Origin: Lanius collurio | Lineage: Eukaryota > Chordata > Aves > Passeriformes > Laniidae | NCBI GenBank assembly: GCA_020086605.1 | Contig: JACBWW010000047.1 | Coordinates: 6,015,411 to 6,079,410, forward strand | Reading direction: 5' to 3' | Length of the DNA: 64,000 bases | Shown here: one piece after another, positions 46,281 through 56,933 of the stretch | Layout: every line of letters begins with the position of its first letter | How positions within the stretch are numbered: position 1 is the stretch's first letter | Translations under genes and position numbers: made by a program | Notes under the pieces: model-generated | The model's input: only the letters and a program-made list of their open reading frames with translations | What the model was told of the DNA's origin: nothing | Databases searched by the model: none

Positions 46281-49200
46281 CTGCAGCACAGGTGGTGTAG
46301 AGCCCCCCAGGTGCAGGGACGCCACCACCACCACCCAGACCCTTCTCACCCAGCACTGCCCTCTCCAGCATCGACCCCGTGAATGAGTAGGGGACTAACC
46401 AAAAAAAACCCCAGCCTGAGGGTCAGGGTAAGGACTGGGAACCCCATGAGTACAGCTGGGGAACACCAGTAGTGTGGTGATTGTTCTGCATTAGGCAGGT
46501 TGGGCTGATGCAAATGGCATTTGGTGGGACAGAAACACCCCTGCAGCCATGTCCCAGAAGGGGTGACAAGAGCTTCACCTCGAGGGTGGATTTCCCTTCC
46601 TTGCCCCCCAAAGACTCATGTTTCACACCAGGTGCTGCAGCATGTGAACCAGAGGCAGCAAAATTTTGCATGGGGATAGGGTAAGGAATTTAACATTCAA
46701 ATCTGGCCACAAAACCTGCTCTCACTGCCTAAGTGACCTGGAGTTCCCCCACTCCACATCCACAACCATCAGCATTTGGGAGCAGGGACCACCCTGCTCC
46801 TGCACAACACCCAGCAGAGATGTCCCCGGGCTGTGAAGAGGAATTGGGAGCAGCCACTGCTCCCAAAACAAGCTGAGTGCAGGATGCAGGCAGCAGGATC
46901 CCCCTATCCAGGGGGCACAATGACAAGAAGTAGGATGTGGGACCCTACTCGATGATGCGCTCCCGGGGATGAAACGGAGACAGGGAGTCCAGGCCCAGCC
47001 GACTGACCACCTGCAAGGAGCAGCACCACCGTGTCAGCCCTGTCACAGTAAGTCCTGCTACATCCACATTCCCCACTGCTCATTAACCATGGGTGAGTCA
47101 ACACTGGGACTGGGCCACCACCCAGGGAGAGGACAGCTGGCACCACCAGCCCATCCCATCTCAGACTTGGGGGCGGTGTGCGGTCACCTACGAATGACTG
47201 GGAACTGTGCTGATAAATCATTAGCTTGCTCTTATCTAGCACGTTCCCCACAGGCTGGAAAAGTTCCTCCCTCCTGCAGTAGAGCCTGTCTCCTCATTTC
47301 CAGCTTATTCCCTGTCCTGGGACAGCCTCCCATAATGCCACACACTGTCCTTGAGCTCTCCTTCCCCTCCTGGCCTCCATGCAGGCAAGACAGGCAGCTG
47401 CTGGCCACGCTCAATCCTCATGGGCTGTGGTCCCTGCTCCCTGTGCATCTCAGTATCCTCAGCACAATAAAGCAACTTGTCCTACTTGCTGTCCCCTCAC
47501 AAAATCCACCCTGAAGACATCACGCCTGGGGCCTGAGCAGTCCCAAATCTCTGCTCTGTGCCACTTTGGGAGGCTGGTGCAGGGTGGATGTGTCTCTCTC
47601 ATGATCCCACCCTTGCGCTGGTACCAGAAGGAGCCACATTACCAGCCTGATCTTCTGTTCCTCCTCCAAGATGAAGAGTTTTTCCTTCTTGATGTAAAAC
47701 TCAGCTGTATCCAGCATGGCCTTCTTGGGAATGAGCCCCACCAGCTGAGACCCCACCACAGGGAGATTCAATTCCTGTGAAGAAATGTGATTATTCCCAG
47801 AGCCCTGCTGGCACTAATACCCCAGCCTGGTGGTCCTCATCCCTTCCCAGGACATGGGAAGCTCACGGAAAAGCTTTCAACAGAGGAGCTGGGGGCTCAC
47901 AGCAAGTTGCTGAGCTTTCATTCAGCACTTTGGCTGAGCTACGCATGAGAGAACCAGAGCCTGACCTGGGGGTGGGGAAGAAAACTTGGTGGGAGACATC
48001 CTCTGGGAAGCCCCCTTTGGAACAAGCACCCCAGGCCACCCACCTGTGCATCTCGGCAGATCTCCTCATAGACAGTGTGGAGCGGCGTGGTCTCAAAGTC
48101 CAGCAGGTTTGTCGAAACCTGGGCCATGTTCTCCTCCTCCAAATACCAGCCGATGCCTTGCACCTTCTTCAAGCGCCCAGGCTGCCAACAACTGCCACAT
48201 TCAGGGCATGGCCCAGCAGGTGTGGGGACAGGCAGGCGTGCTCCTGATGTGGCTGTGCTCCTTGGGTACCTGGTCGGGGCCGCGGCCCTGCTCACGGATG
48301 TTGAGGGCGATGCGGTGAGCCAGCTCCTTGGTGCACAGCAGGTTGATGTTGTACGCGATCAGGAAGGTCCGGGCACCCGTCACTGTGGCCCCCCACCGGG
48401 GGACAAAGGTTGGGGGTCCAAAATCAGGAGCCCACTCTGGTTTTGCAAGCTGGGGAGGAGGGAGGAGATTGTGTGGGCTGGCATCGCCCAGCAGCACAAG
48501 CCACCCTCGCAAGAAGGGCATCTCCCTCTCCCACTGGAATCTGCCATGACCACCCGTGTCACCAGCTCCTCGTGGTGCAAAGAGACTATGCCAGTCCTCA
48601 GCACGCTCCCTGAAGCCAGGGAAGTACAGGTCAGGTCTGCCCAGCCTGTGCCACCGCCAGGCTCACCTTCTCGGGGAGCGCCTCGTACTCCCCAGCACGG
48701 ATGGAGGGCAGGGCTTTCCTGCTCTCGTCCCGTGCCGCCGCTCCATACAGGTAAACTACAAGACACAGGTGGGGGTGAACACCACCAGGCAGGGGCTGGC
48801 ACTTTCTCCAACAGTTGGAATCATGCAGGGTGGGGTGGAATGCAGAGAGGTTCCTGACCCACTCACCAGGCACGCCCAGCTCTGCTGCCAAGCGCTGCCC
48901 GAAGATGTGGGCGCAGGTGACACACTCCGCCATGCTGACGTTCCTCACTGGCACAAAGGGGCAGACATCCAAGGCCCCCATCCGAGGGTGCTCACCTGGT
49001 GGTGGGACAGATATAGGAATGGGAGGTGGGAAGAACAAGCAGCCAAGGAGGGACAATAATCCTTTCCCACACTCTTACAGACTGGGCATCATTGCTGTAA
49101 GGAAATCACAGAATAACTCAAATTTGAAGGGAACCACCAGGATCATCGAGTCCAACCCCTGTCCCTGCACAGGACAGCCCCAACAATCCCACCATGTGCC

Positions 49201-50333
49201 TGAGAGCATTGCAAACACTTCTTAAACTCTGTTAGGCCCGGGGCTGTGACCACAGTCCTTGTTCCAGTGCCATGCTTGGTCCCAGCAGCTGGGATGCTCT
49301 GTGCCAGCCCAGCTCCTGGGCCTCCTGCAAGCTCACCCGAGTGTCGGCTCATGTCAATGTACTGCCCAGCCACACGGGCCGCGCTCAGTGCCCCTTCCAC
49401 CACAGCCTCAGGGGACCCCACGAAGGTGTAGACAGTGCGGTTGGTGGAGGCGCCGGCATCCACGTCCAGCAGCACACATCCTGGGGTCTGGGAGATGGCC
49501 TGTGCCACTGCATCGATCACCTGCCAGACAGCAGACAGGAGCAAGGGGGCTTAGATGGCTGGAACCGCACAACAGCCATGGCTTTTCAAGAGAGGGGACA
49601 TCTCAGCTCTCCCCGTTCCCACTGGTGATGGGGTTGAGGATGACCATGTGATCAGTGGGGGTGCAGCCCTGCATGAGCATCCCACTCCCACCCAGGGGGC
49701 TTGGGGCACCCCTGCCTCCCCAGACTCCCCATGGTGGGGGAGAGGCACCTGACTGCTGCTGCATGTCACAGAGCACCACCACAAATTGCTGTTCCTGAGG
49801 ATACATCCTCCTGCCAGCTTCCCAACACATTTGGCTCTGCAAAGCCTCTGCCCAGGAGGAGGCTGTGTTTTGACAGCCATGCTGGATTTGCTAAACTCTC
49901 CTGCTTCTGGCAGAGCCAAAGTTCAGTTGAAGGCTGATGGCAGGACAGACTCCATTAACCTGGACAGAATCTTTTAGCACAACAACTGCAAGCAATATTT
50001 CTCTGCAGGTGTGTCCCAGACCAACCCCAGATCTGGTGCTACAGCAACCTGCAGGCAGCAGTGGAGGGAGATCTGAGCCCCCCAGGTGCAGGGACGCAGG
50101 TGCCAAAAGGGAGTTGAGGCTACCTTTAGGCATTTTTGGCACTAGCCAGGTAATGAAAGGTGCACAGCACTGCAAAGGAGGCCTGGCAGTCTGGCAGTGG
50201 GTACTGCCCTGGAGGGCGAAAGCTGGCTGTCAGCACCCCCATGTCACCCAACCCTCAGCCCTTCCACGTACTCCCTCACCTCTTTGTTATTCCCCTCTGA
50301 GAAGTTGGGGACGCATTCCACCAGCTTGGCCAT
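44696..50333 (-). CDS. Formiminotransferase-cyclodeaminase (spliced gene)
   Basis: Bifunctional cytosolic/Golgi-associated enzyme of histidine catabolism. It transfers the formimino group of FIGLU to tetrahydrofolate, then deaminates it to 5,10-methenyl-THF. Fourteen coding exons: 50280-50333, 49337-49520, 48867-48995, 48667-48755, 48270-48449, 48044-48181, 47643-47774, 46949-47010, 46151-46280, 45879-46040, 45456-45499, 45244-45382, 44945-45040, 44696-44782. They sum to 1,626 nt: 541 residues plus stop, exactly the human length. Start [14 protein letters not shown] matches the family N-terminus. All borders are GT/AG and all phases agree. No disabling lesions. CR1 fragments sit in introns only. 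The promoter is not resolved because a suspect N-bounded segment begins 29 nt upstream of the ATG. Confidence 0.97.
45690..45776 (+). mobile_element. Short CR1 tail in FTCD intron 10
   Basis: GGTTGGACTTGATAATCTCT, then GAGGTCTTTTCCAACCTTAA, the CR1 terminus in sense orientation. Confidence 0.82.
46949..50333 (-). CDS. FTCD exons 1-8: formiminotransferase domain
   Basis: Residues 1 to about 322. Exon 1 (50280-50333) 1-18; exon 2 (49337-49520) 19-79 with [17 protein letters not shown]; exon 3 (48867-48995) 80-122 with the [10 protein letters not shown] motif, where His82 is the expected catalytic histidine; exon 4 (48667-48755) 123-152; exon 5 (48270-48449) 153-212 with [10 protein letters not shown]; exon 6 (48044-48181) 213-258 with KKVQGIGW and VSTNLLDFE; exon 7 (47643-47774) 259-302 with [12 protein letters not shown]; exon 8 (46949-47010) 303-322 leading into the linker. 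Exon 8 ends ATCATCGA before GTAGGG. Confidence 0.95.
49101..49260 (-). mobile_element. CR1 fragment in FTCD intron 2
   Basis: AAATCACAGAATAACTCAAA, CATCGAGTCCAACCCCTGTC, ACAGCCCCAACAATCCCACC, an antisense CR1 tail. Confidence 0.82.
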
Positions 50334-50361
50334 GGTCCCAGGCTCTGCTTGTACTGCAGCC

Positions 50362-50673
50362 NGGGTGCGAGAGGTCCCGGGTTCAAATCCCGGACGAGCC
50401 CTTCTTTTTCCACACCCACTGCTGACCGCAGCACACCTCAGCGCACTGCACACGTGGCCTCACTTGCCCACTCGCCGCCTCCGCCCCGCCCTGCACAGCA
50501 GCCGCTCGACACAGCCATGGCACAGCTACGCTCGGCCCCTTACATGGCCTCTGCGCCTAGAACATCGCATCCCTGCTCTGCCCCACAGTTATTCCCCCTC
50601 TTCCAACCCCCTCACCAGCCCAGTGACACCTGAGGGACCCCCAGTGCCTGCAAAGCCCTGAACCCCCTTTCNN
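50362..50673. repeat. N-bounded 309-bp inverted copy of 63501-63809
   Basis: Bases 50363-50671 are the reverse complement of 63501-63809 with no indel (coordinate sum constant at 114,172) and one substitution noticed (50,506). The homology stops exactly at the single N (50,362) and the two Ns (50,672-50,673). This looks like a misplaced or gap-filled contig piece, not a genuine duplication, but both are possible. Confidence 0.85.
50363..50401 (+). pseudogene. 3' half of tRNA-Pro (truncated at an N)
   Basis: Begins GGGTGCGAGAGG and continues through TCCCGGGTTCAAATCCCGG to GACGAGCCC, with a T-run terminator after it. The 5' half and anticodon stem are missing at the N. Part of the inverted segment; the complete counterpart is the minus-strand tRNA-Pro at 63,771. 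Confidence 0.8.
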
Positions 50674-50691
50674 GGTTCTCTTCCCTGCACA

Positions 50692-50763
50692 GGGGGTGTA
50701 GCTGAGCAGGGGAGCACTTGCTTTGCATGCAGGAGGTCTTGGGACCAACCTCCAGCATCTCTA
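50692..50763 (+). pseudogene. Degenerate tRNA-Ala (TGC) copy
   Basis: A 72-nt cloverleaf-like sequence with TTTGCAT anticodon loop, but GCTG breaks the D stem, the T loop has lost TTC, and the acceptor stem relies on G-U pairs. The 3' flank (ATGTCCTTTTCCCTCCCCAG) matches, in reverse complement, the flanks of the tRNA-Ala copies at 52,625 and 63,347. Confidence 0.7.
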
Positions 50764-51352
50764 TGTCCTTTTCCCTCCCCAGACCCTTCTTTGCTGGTTG
50801 CAAGGCTGCCAGGGCTCCCCAGGAAAGGCCTAGTGCTGCCTCTTGGCACCTCAAGCCTGTGTAGAAATGCCCAAAGCTCTTTCCCCCTGCTCCTGGAGTC
50901 TGCAGGGTACTGGAGCACTTTGTTTTCCTTCGCCACTGGTCTCGGGGTGCCTCTAGGGGTGAGCATCAGTGCTGGGAGGAGCAAGTGGGAAGGAGGGTTG
51001 GTGGTGCCTAAAACCTCTTCTGGGAGCTGTACCAATGAGCCAGGGTGCACTGCTCCCCCAGGGATGTGGGACAGGGCGATGAGGGGGAATCCACTCAGTA
51101 AGCTGGGAAACTGTTCCACCTCCACACGCCACTGCCCTCAGTATCTTTTCCTCACCTCTTCTGGGTCTGCAAAACCTGGAGAATCCCCCGAGGGCATCAC
51201 AGTTCCTGCCTGGGGCATTGAGCTGCTCCAGAGTGAGAAGCGAGGCTTCCCTGGCTACCAATGACCTTCCCATATCAACTCCTCCCGGAACCCCCAGGCG
51301 AGGACATCCCGGCGCCCCCAGCGTGGGTATTCGGGCGTTGGGTAAAACCCAT

Positions 51353-51434
51353 CGCTGTGAGCAAGATTCGAACCCGTGCAGGGAACCCCTATTGGATTTC
51401 GAGTCCAACGCCTTCACCTCTCGGCCATCACAGC
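51353..51434 (-). tRNA. tRNA-Ser (CGA)
   Basis: 82 nt with a perfect 7-bp acceptor stem (GCTGTGA/TCACAGC), discriminator G, long variable arm, and anticodon loop CTCGAAA (anticodon CGA). The T loop TTCGAAT is intact, but the T stem has one A-C mismatch and two G-U pairs, so slightly degraded function is possible. Confidence 0.82.
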
Positions 51435-51559
51435 CCGAGCTTCGCCATTGGGGAGGACAGGCGTGCCCCGGGCCAGACCGCGCCGCGTTTTCCCGGGAAG
51501 CAGGAAAGCGTTCGGGATGTGCAGGCCCAGAGGGGGGGCTCGGAACACAAGGGCGTCCT

Positions 51560-51631
51560 GGCTCGTTGGTCTAGGGGTATGATTCTCGCTTAGGGTGCGA
51601 GAGGTCCCGGGTTCAACTCCCGGACGAGCCC
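51560..51631 (+). tRNA. tRNA-Pro (AGG)
   Basis: 72 nt. Acceptor GGCTCGT pairs with ACGAGCC. Anticodon loop TTAGGGT (AGG), T loop TTCAACT. B box GGTTCAACTCC. A TTTTT terminator follows four bases after the end. Confidence 0.93.
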
Positions 51632-51950
51632 TTCTTTTTGGGCACTCGCCGCTGGATTCCGGGCACGCGTGGGGCGACGCTGCCTTGCGCAGAGGGCACG
51701 GGTGGCACAGAGGACATAGGGGAATCGACATGGCCCAGCTACGGTCGGGACTGGTCCCCTCCTGGGTGGGGAAGGGGCTGTCGGGGCAGTGGGGGACACC
51801 AGTGTGGGGTCCGCGCTGCCATCGCGGCCGCGTGTGGGCGGCATCGCCATGGTGCAGGGAATCTCCTTTGGGAAAGCCTGATGTAAAAGGAGTTTTCATC
51901 GCCGCCTCGTGGAGGAAGTGGGAAAAAACCCAAAAACATCATAATACTTG

Positions 51951-52022
51951 TGGAGATGCTGGGGATTGAACCCAGGGCCTCTTACATGCGAAGCAAGCGC
52001 TCTCCCACTGAGCTACATCCCC
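51951..52022 (-). tRNA. tRNA-Ala (CGC)
   Basis: 72 nt. GGGGATG/CATCTCC acceptor stem, A-box region TAGCTCAGTGGGAGAGC, anticodon loop TTCGCAT (CGC), T arm CTGGGTTCAATCCCCAG intact. Its 5' half is tandemly duplicated upstream. Confidence 0.92.
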
Positions 52023-52062
52023 TGTGCGAAGCAAGCGCTCTCCCACTGAGCTACATCCCCTG
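51987..52062 (-). repeat. 38-bp tandem duplication of the tRNA-Ala 5' half
   Basis: Units 51987-52024 and 52025-52062 are identical. The outer unit repeats the acceptor 5' strand, D arm (A box) and anticodon loop of the adjacent tRNA-Ala, giving the gene a second A box upstream. Confidence 0.92.
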
Positions 52063-52246
52063 CCCACACTGTTAGTAGGGAGGGCACAGCCTCTTCGTGC
52101 TGTAGGGGTCGTGTTTATTTGCCAGGGATAATGTTAGCTGAGTGAGAGGCGCTACGGCCACCCCACGGGATGCTGTTTGCAGGGAGCTGGGGGATGCAAG
52201 GGCTGATTGTCCCGCACTTGGTCTGCAGAGAGCAGCAGGGGTGCAG

Positions 52247-52362
52247 TCCCCAAAGGAGGAGCTGTCCCAAAAGAAAGAGTTGTCTCCAAAGCTGGGGTTT
52301 TACCCAAAGGAGGAGTTTCCCCCAAAAAGGAGGGGTTGTATCCAAAGGAGGTTTTATCCAGG
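52247..52362. repeat. Imperfect 18-20 bp minisatellite (CCAAAGGAGG core)
   Basis: About six units of the type CCAAAGGAGGAGTTGTCC with alternating purine and TTTTACC/TTGTCTCC ends. Non-coding, between tRNA genes. Confidence 0.75.
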
Positions 52363-52624
52363 AGTTGAATTCAGGATTTCTCGTGCCCAAAAGTGAGACA
52401 TTTATTCCTAAACCAACAATCGGGAGTGCTGCACCCCTTTCCCCTCCCCAGCCCCTCTGTTTGGATTTCGGGGTACAGCTGAGGTTGTGGTTTTCCCCAG
52501 CACACCCACAGCCTTGAGGAGGAATATTCAGGCCAGCCATGCCAGGAGAAAACCCCAGGGCCTTTTGAGGGGACTCAGGGAGCCCTGCATCCAGCAGGGA
52601 GAGGTCTGGGGAGGCAAAAGGACA

Positions 52625-52696
52625 TGGAGATGCTGGGGGTTGATCCCAGGGCCTCTTGCATGCAAAGCAAGCGCTCTTCCGCTGAGCTACATCCCC
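52625..52696 (-). tRNA. tRNA-Ala (TGC)
   Basis: 72 nt. Intact acceptor, D and anticodon stems, loop TTTGCAT (TGC). T loop reads ATCAACC, not TTCAATC, so the B box is weaker than consensus. About 100 bp including the 3' flank is shared with the copy at 63,347. Confidence 0.82.
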
Positions 52697-53996
52697 TGCT
52701 CCAGTGGCACTCTGCAGCCACCCCTTGACCCTCCATCCTGCCTGCAGGCATTTTCCAAGCCAGCATGTGGAAACAGCCCTGTTCCAACCCGTGTCACAGC
52801 CCTACAGATCCCAGTGTAGATTTGAGATAAGGGACAAGAACTGTGAGTCCTGGTTACCAGCAAATTCTTTTTTCCCGGCTCCCATGGGGGTCAGCAGGGT
52901 GCTGGTGCTGGGCCTCCTATGGGTGCCATGAGGGCACAGCTCCAGGGCAGGACATGGGGAATTTTTCAGGACACAGGTCCTGAGAGTGGGGCTGCCTGTA
53001 GCTGTGCTGGGGTGGGAGGATGACCTGCTGCAGGAGCTCCAGCTGGTGGGGACCCCCCTTCACACAGGGACAACAGTGAAAAGAGATGGTTTGGAGACAG
53101 CAGGGAGCCTCCAATGCTAATTGTAATACATGGCTGTACCAGAGCAGAGATTCCCTCCATCCCAACCTCCTGAGCTGACTGAGGGGAACTGGGAGGATGA
53201 TGTAGCCACCGCCCTTCATATCACAGAGGGGTGGAGTGGAGCAGGCAAGGGAAACACTTCAGCCCGTGATTTCCAGGTCTCATAACCCCCCACAGACACC
53301 CAGCTCCTTCAACCCCACATAACCAGCACTGACAACAGCTACCCCACACAGCAGAAAAAACACATCACCCTTCTCTTTGGGAAGTGTGCAGACATCTCTC
53401 AGCAAATGTGAATTAACAGCCCTGGAATGTTTAATCGAACAATTATTGCGTTTAAAACTCAGATTCCCGCCCAGGACCCTGCAAACCGTTGGGATCTGGG
53501 CTGCGCTTTCATAGCGCTCATCCCAGTCTCTCCCTCAGGGCTTCCCTCCACAGCAAAAGCTTGGAGCGGAGGAGGTTGTAGGACAGCCAGGAGCGATGTC
53601 TGCTGATGATGTGGGCTCAGGGTGACACAGTGGTGGTGGAGCCAACAGGGCTGCAGGATGCCAGTCTTGTGAGCCCCATTCCCACAGGGGGCACCAGGAG
53701 GGCCAGACTGGCATGCCAGTGCCTTTTGATTTGCCTGCTTCTTCCCCTGTGACTCACACATGTGGGCAGCCTGTTATTTTCCTGTTTTATGGGATCTCCA
53801 GCCCTGGGGGAGAACTGGAGCTCTTGGCAGAGCCACTGCCTGTCTGGCTCCCCAGGCATGGCAGGGAGGGCATCCTGAGCCCCTGCCCTGTGCTCTATCC
53901 ATGGGTGGCTGGGGTGGGATATCCTCAGTGGTGCCCTCTCCTCCCTCTTATCCTGGCCATGCAACTGCTTTCTCTCCCCTTCCTCAAGCTGTAAGG

Positions 53997-54046
53997 TTGC
54001 TCCACACTCCATCCATCCTGGCCTTGAACACATCCAGGGACTGGCT
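53997..54046 (-). mobile_element. CR1 scrap
   Basis: GCTCCACACTCCATCCATCC and TGGCCTTGAACACATCCAGG match the middle of an antisense CR1 tail. Confidence 0.5.
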
Positions 54047-54451
54047 GCACAAGTCCAGTCTCTCTGCCTGCCTTGCCTGCAGGCTCCCAGCTCAAGGGGC
54101 TCTGTCTCTCACCTGGTGGCTCCAGGTATGTCCCAAAGTGCTCTGGCCAGCAGTCCTTCTCCCAGTGAGGAGGATGAGGGATGCTGCCTGTTGATGCAGC
54201 TCACCCTCCCAGCGTTGCCCTCAGGCCAGTGCCCCAGTGCTGGTCTGGGATACACATTTTGCAACCCAGTAAAGGCACGGGTGGTGGATCTGTCTCTTCA
54301 TCCTCTCCCACTGCTGTGACACACCACAATTTTTGTCTTCTCACATGGATGTGCAGAAAAGCTGCAGAGTGATGTGCTGTGTTGACCCACCACTGACCCA
54401 CCCCCAATCCTTCAAGCCCTATCACCAGCACCATGCTGCCTGGGGTTTCCA

Positions 54452-54648
54452 CAGAATCATAGAATATCCTGAATTGGAAGGGACCCGTAGGATCATCAAC
54501 GTCCAGCTCCAACAATCCCACCCTGTGCCTGAGAGCGTTATCCAAACACTCCTGAAGCTCTGGCAGCCTTGGGGCTGTGAGTATTCCCTGGAGAGCCTGG
54601 GCAGTGCCTGACCACCCTCTGGGGGAAGAACATTTTCCTAATCCTCCC
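54452..54648 (-). mobile_element. CR1 LINE 3' fragment
   Basis: CACAGAATCATAGAATATCC, GCTCCAACAATCCCACCCTG, CTGGGGGAAGAACATTTTCC in antisense CR1 order. Confidence 0.88.
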
Positions 54649-56689
54649 CAGACAAAGTCCCACCTAACCCTCCCCAAACAAAGTCTCCATTCCAAATGGT
54701 GCCACTCGCTGTTCACAGCAATCTCCCCGTTTCCATCACAGCTCTCTGTGCTTTTTCCTCCTCAAACCATGACTTCCCTCCTCCTTTCCACCTCATCCAT
54801 CCCTGGGGTGGGAAGGTACCCATCCTTCAGGAGCCTGAGGATACTGAGGGACCACAGGGAGCAGTTTCCCTCCAAGGTCATGAGGGAAGATGGGAGTCGG
54901 GCAGGAGACATGAACCTCAAGAGGCATGGCCAGAGGGTGGCACCTGGGCTATACTCCAGGCTCTTCTCAGAAATGCTTCTGCTGCTTTTGAAAGCTATAA
55001 GTAGGCAATACTGGGACCAAATCCCAGGACCCACCTATTTCCCTCCATGTGCTTCCACCTGTTGAGCATTTTTTTCATCCCAGTCTCGTTATGTAGCTCC
55101 CTGTTTCTCACTGGAGATTTTGGCTGTGCTGCCTCTACAGAAACCTGTATTTAGTGCCTGATCAGCAGGTCTGGGGGGTCCTGCCCAGGGCAAGGGCTGG
55201 CTTGTGGGTGAAATGCGAATTCAGGACTGCTCTTGAGCTGGGAGCCAAGGAGGCATGGCTCCCAGCTGGAGTCAAGGCTCCTATGAGAGACAGTCCCCAG
55301 TCCCTCAGGACAGGGAGCCCTGAAAGGCACCAAGGTCCTCATTTCCCTTACTGTCTGCACTAAGGCATCACAATTTTCAAGCCAAATCAAGGACCTGTGT
55401 AGATTTTCAGAGACATTGGACTTTCAGAAAAAAAAAAAAACCAAATCTCTATAACCTCACCAGTGGAGTCATTCAGTGCAAAGCTACAAAAAAATGTCAT
55501 TATTCTCTCCACCTGCTCCCTCATGTTCTGTGGAGCAGGCTTGAGGAAGGCAGCTGTACAAAGCCCAGAGACCTACAGCTTCCCAACAAAACTTTTGCTG
55601 GAATTCCAAAGTTTTTTGTCATCTTTTACTCAAAATTTTGCATCCTAGCTCTGCAGACAATTTCCAGAGCTGAGATAAAAATTCTGAGTAGTCCTTGGAA
55701 GAAGGACATCTCCTTTCTCCTGGTGCACTGGCTGCTGAGCAATTGCCACGTAAATTTTCTCCAAATTAGGAGCACCTCTGCACAGGTCTCCTGGGCAAGA
55801 AAACCAGTTGAGCTTGGTTAAAGGCTTTTGATGACCAATAGGCTTTCAAGCTCAGCATAATCCCTCATTATAAACACTCATAAGCTTTATGCATATACCC
55901 CTATTCCTTCTTCCATCACCTGAAAACGTTCTGCCTGATGATCCATGGCATCTTAAAAAGAGGCTTTACTCAATTTGTGACATCTTCCAGAGGCTCCTGT
56001 GTCCCCTATCCATAAAACAATTATTGTCTCTTCTTTTTTGCTCTTCACTGTCACCCGTTAAACACTAGGTCAACCTAGGCATAGGATGCCCATCCAGAGG
56101 AGCCCATCTCCCAAGAATCCCACTTTTACTTTTTTTCCCCGAGTCTGGATCCACCCTCCTTAGCTCAGCCCCCCTCCAAAAATTGCTGCAAAATGCAGGT
56201 TAAATGCCGTTTTGGAATGTCAAACCTTCATGTTCCCAGCTCCTTGAGGAAACAGGCAATAAAGTCTGCTCCTGCGGGAATTCCTCCCTGAGCAGGTGCT
56301 TGCTGTGGGGGAGCAGGAGAGGTTTCCAGGATGAGAAAGTTGCCTTTGGGCTGTTCCCAGCAAATGACACACTTCTGTCAGCATAGGGAAGAGAGCTGGG
56401 CAGCAGAAACCCCCATTTCATACAAAAACCAAACCTCCCCAGGAGCAACAAGCTACCTCCAGAGAAGGTCACCCCTCCAGACTCATGAACAAGGAACACC
56501 AGAAGACTCAGGCTATGATGTAGCAAGTCTTTAATGAGAAGGAGAGTGAACCAGTTGGAGTACAAGTGCGTTTCCAGCATTCAATAAAGAAATGGATAAA
56601 CCCCACTGGGACAAGCCGGTCCCTACAAGGTGTCCCCTCGCCCCACCACCCCATGACTATCATCTGCCATCTACAGCCTACTAGAAGCA

Positions 56690-56695
56690 TTTATT
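56690..56695 (-). terminator. Poly(A) signal of the beta-keratin gene
   Basis: Minus-strand AATAAA 239 nt after the stop codon, a typical 3' UTR distance. Confidence 0.7.
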
Positions 56696-56933
56696 GCCCA
56701 GCCAGCAGCAAATGCCACGTAGAACATCGAAATATAAAGAATTAATGAGAGAAAGGTGTACAGAGGCATGGTCTGGAGTGACGGGCTCATATGGCTCCTG
56801 TCCTCCTGGGGGAGGTGCTGGGAAACCAGGGGCATCTCCTTAGTCCTCTTCCCCAGTCTTGGTCCTGTGCTTCTCTTGTCCTTCCCGACCACGCCGCTGG
56901 CACAGGCAGGAGGAAGAGCCCACCAGGGACACC

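Larger units (their letters stand above)
52700..56640. other. Intergenic interval without recognised genes
   Basis: Apart from CR1 remnants at about 53,997 and 54,452, I see no gene. The open frames have no splice partners or recognisable domains. A stretch near 55.80-55.90 kb is AT-rich and repeat-free. Confidence 0.55.

Noticed and set aside
48075..48857. 260-codon plus-strand frame
   Set aside because: Antisense to FTCD exons 4-6; GC-rich coding DNA often leaves the opposite strand open.
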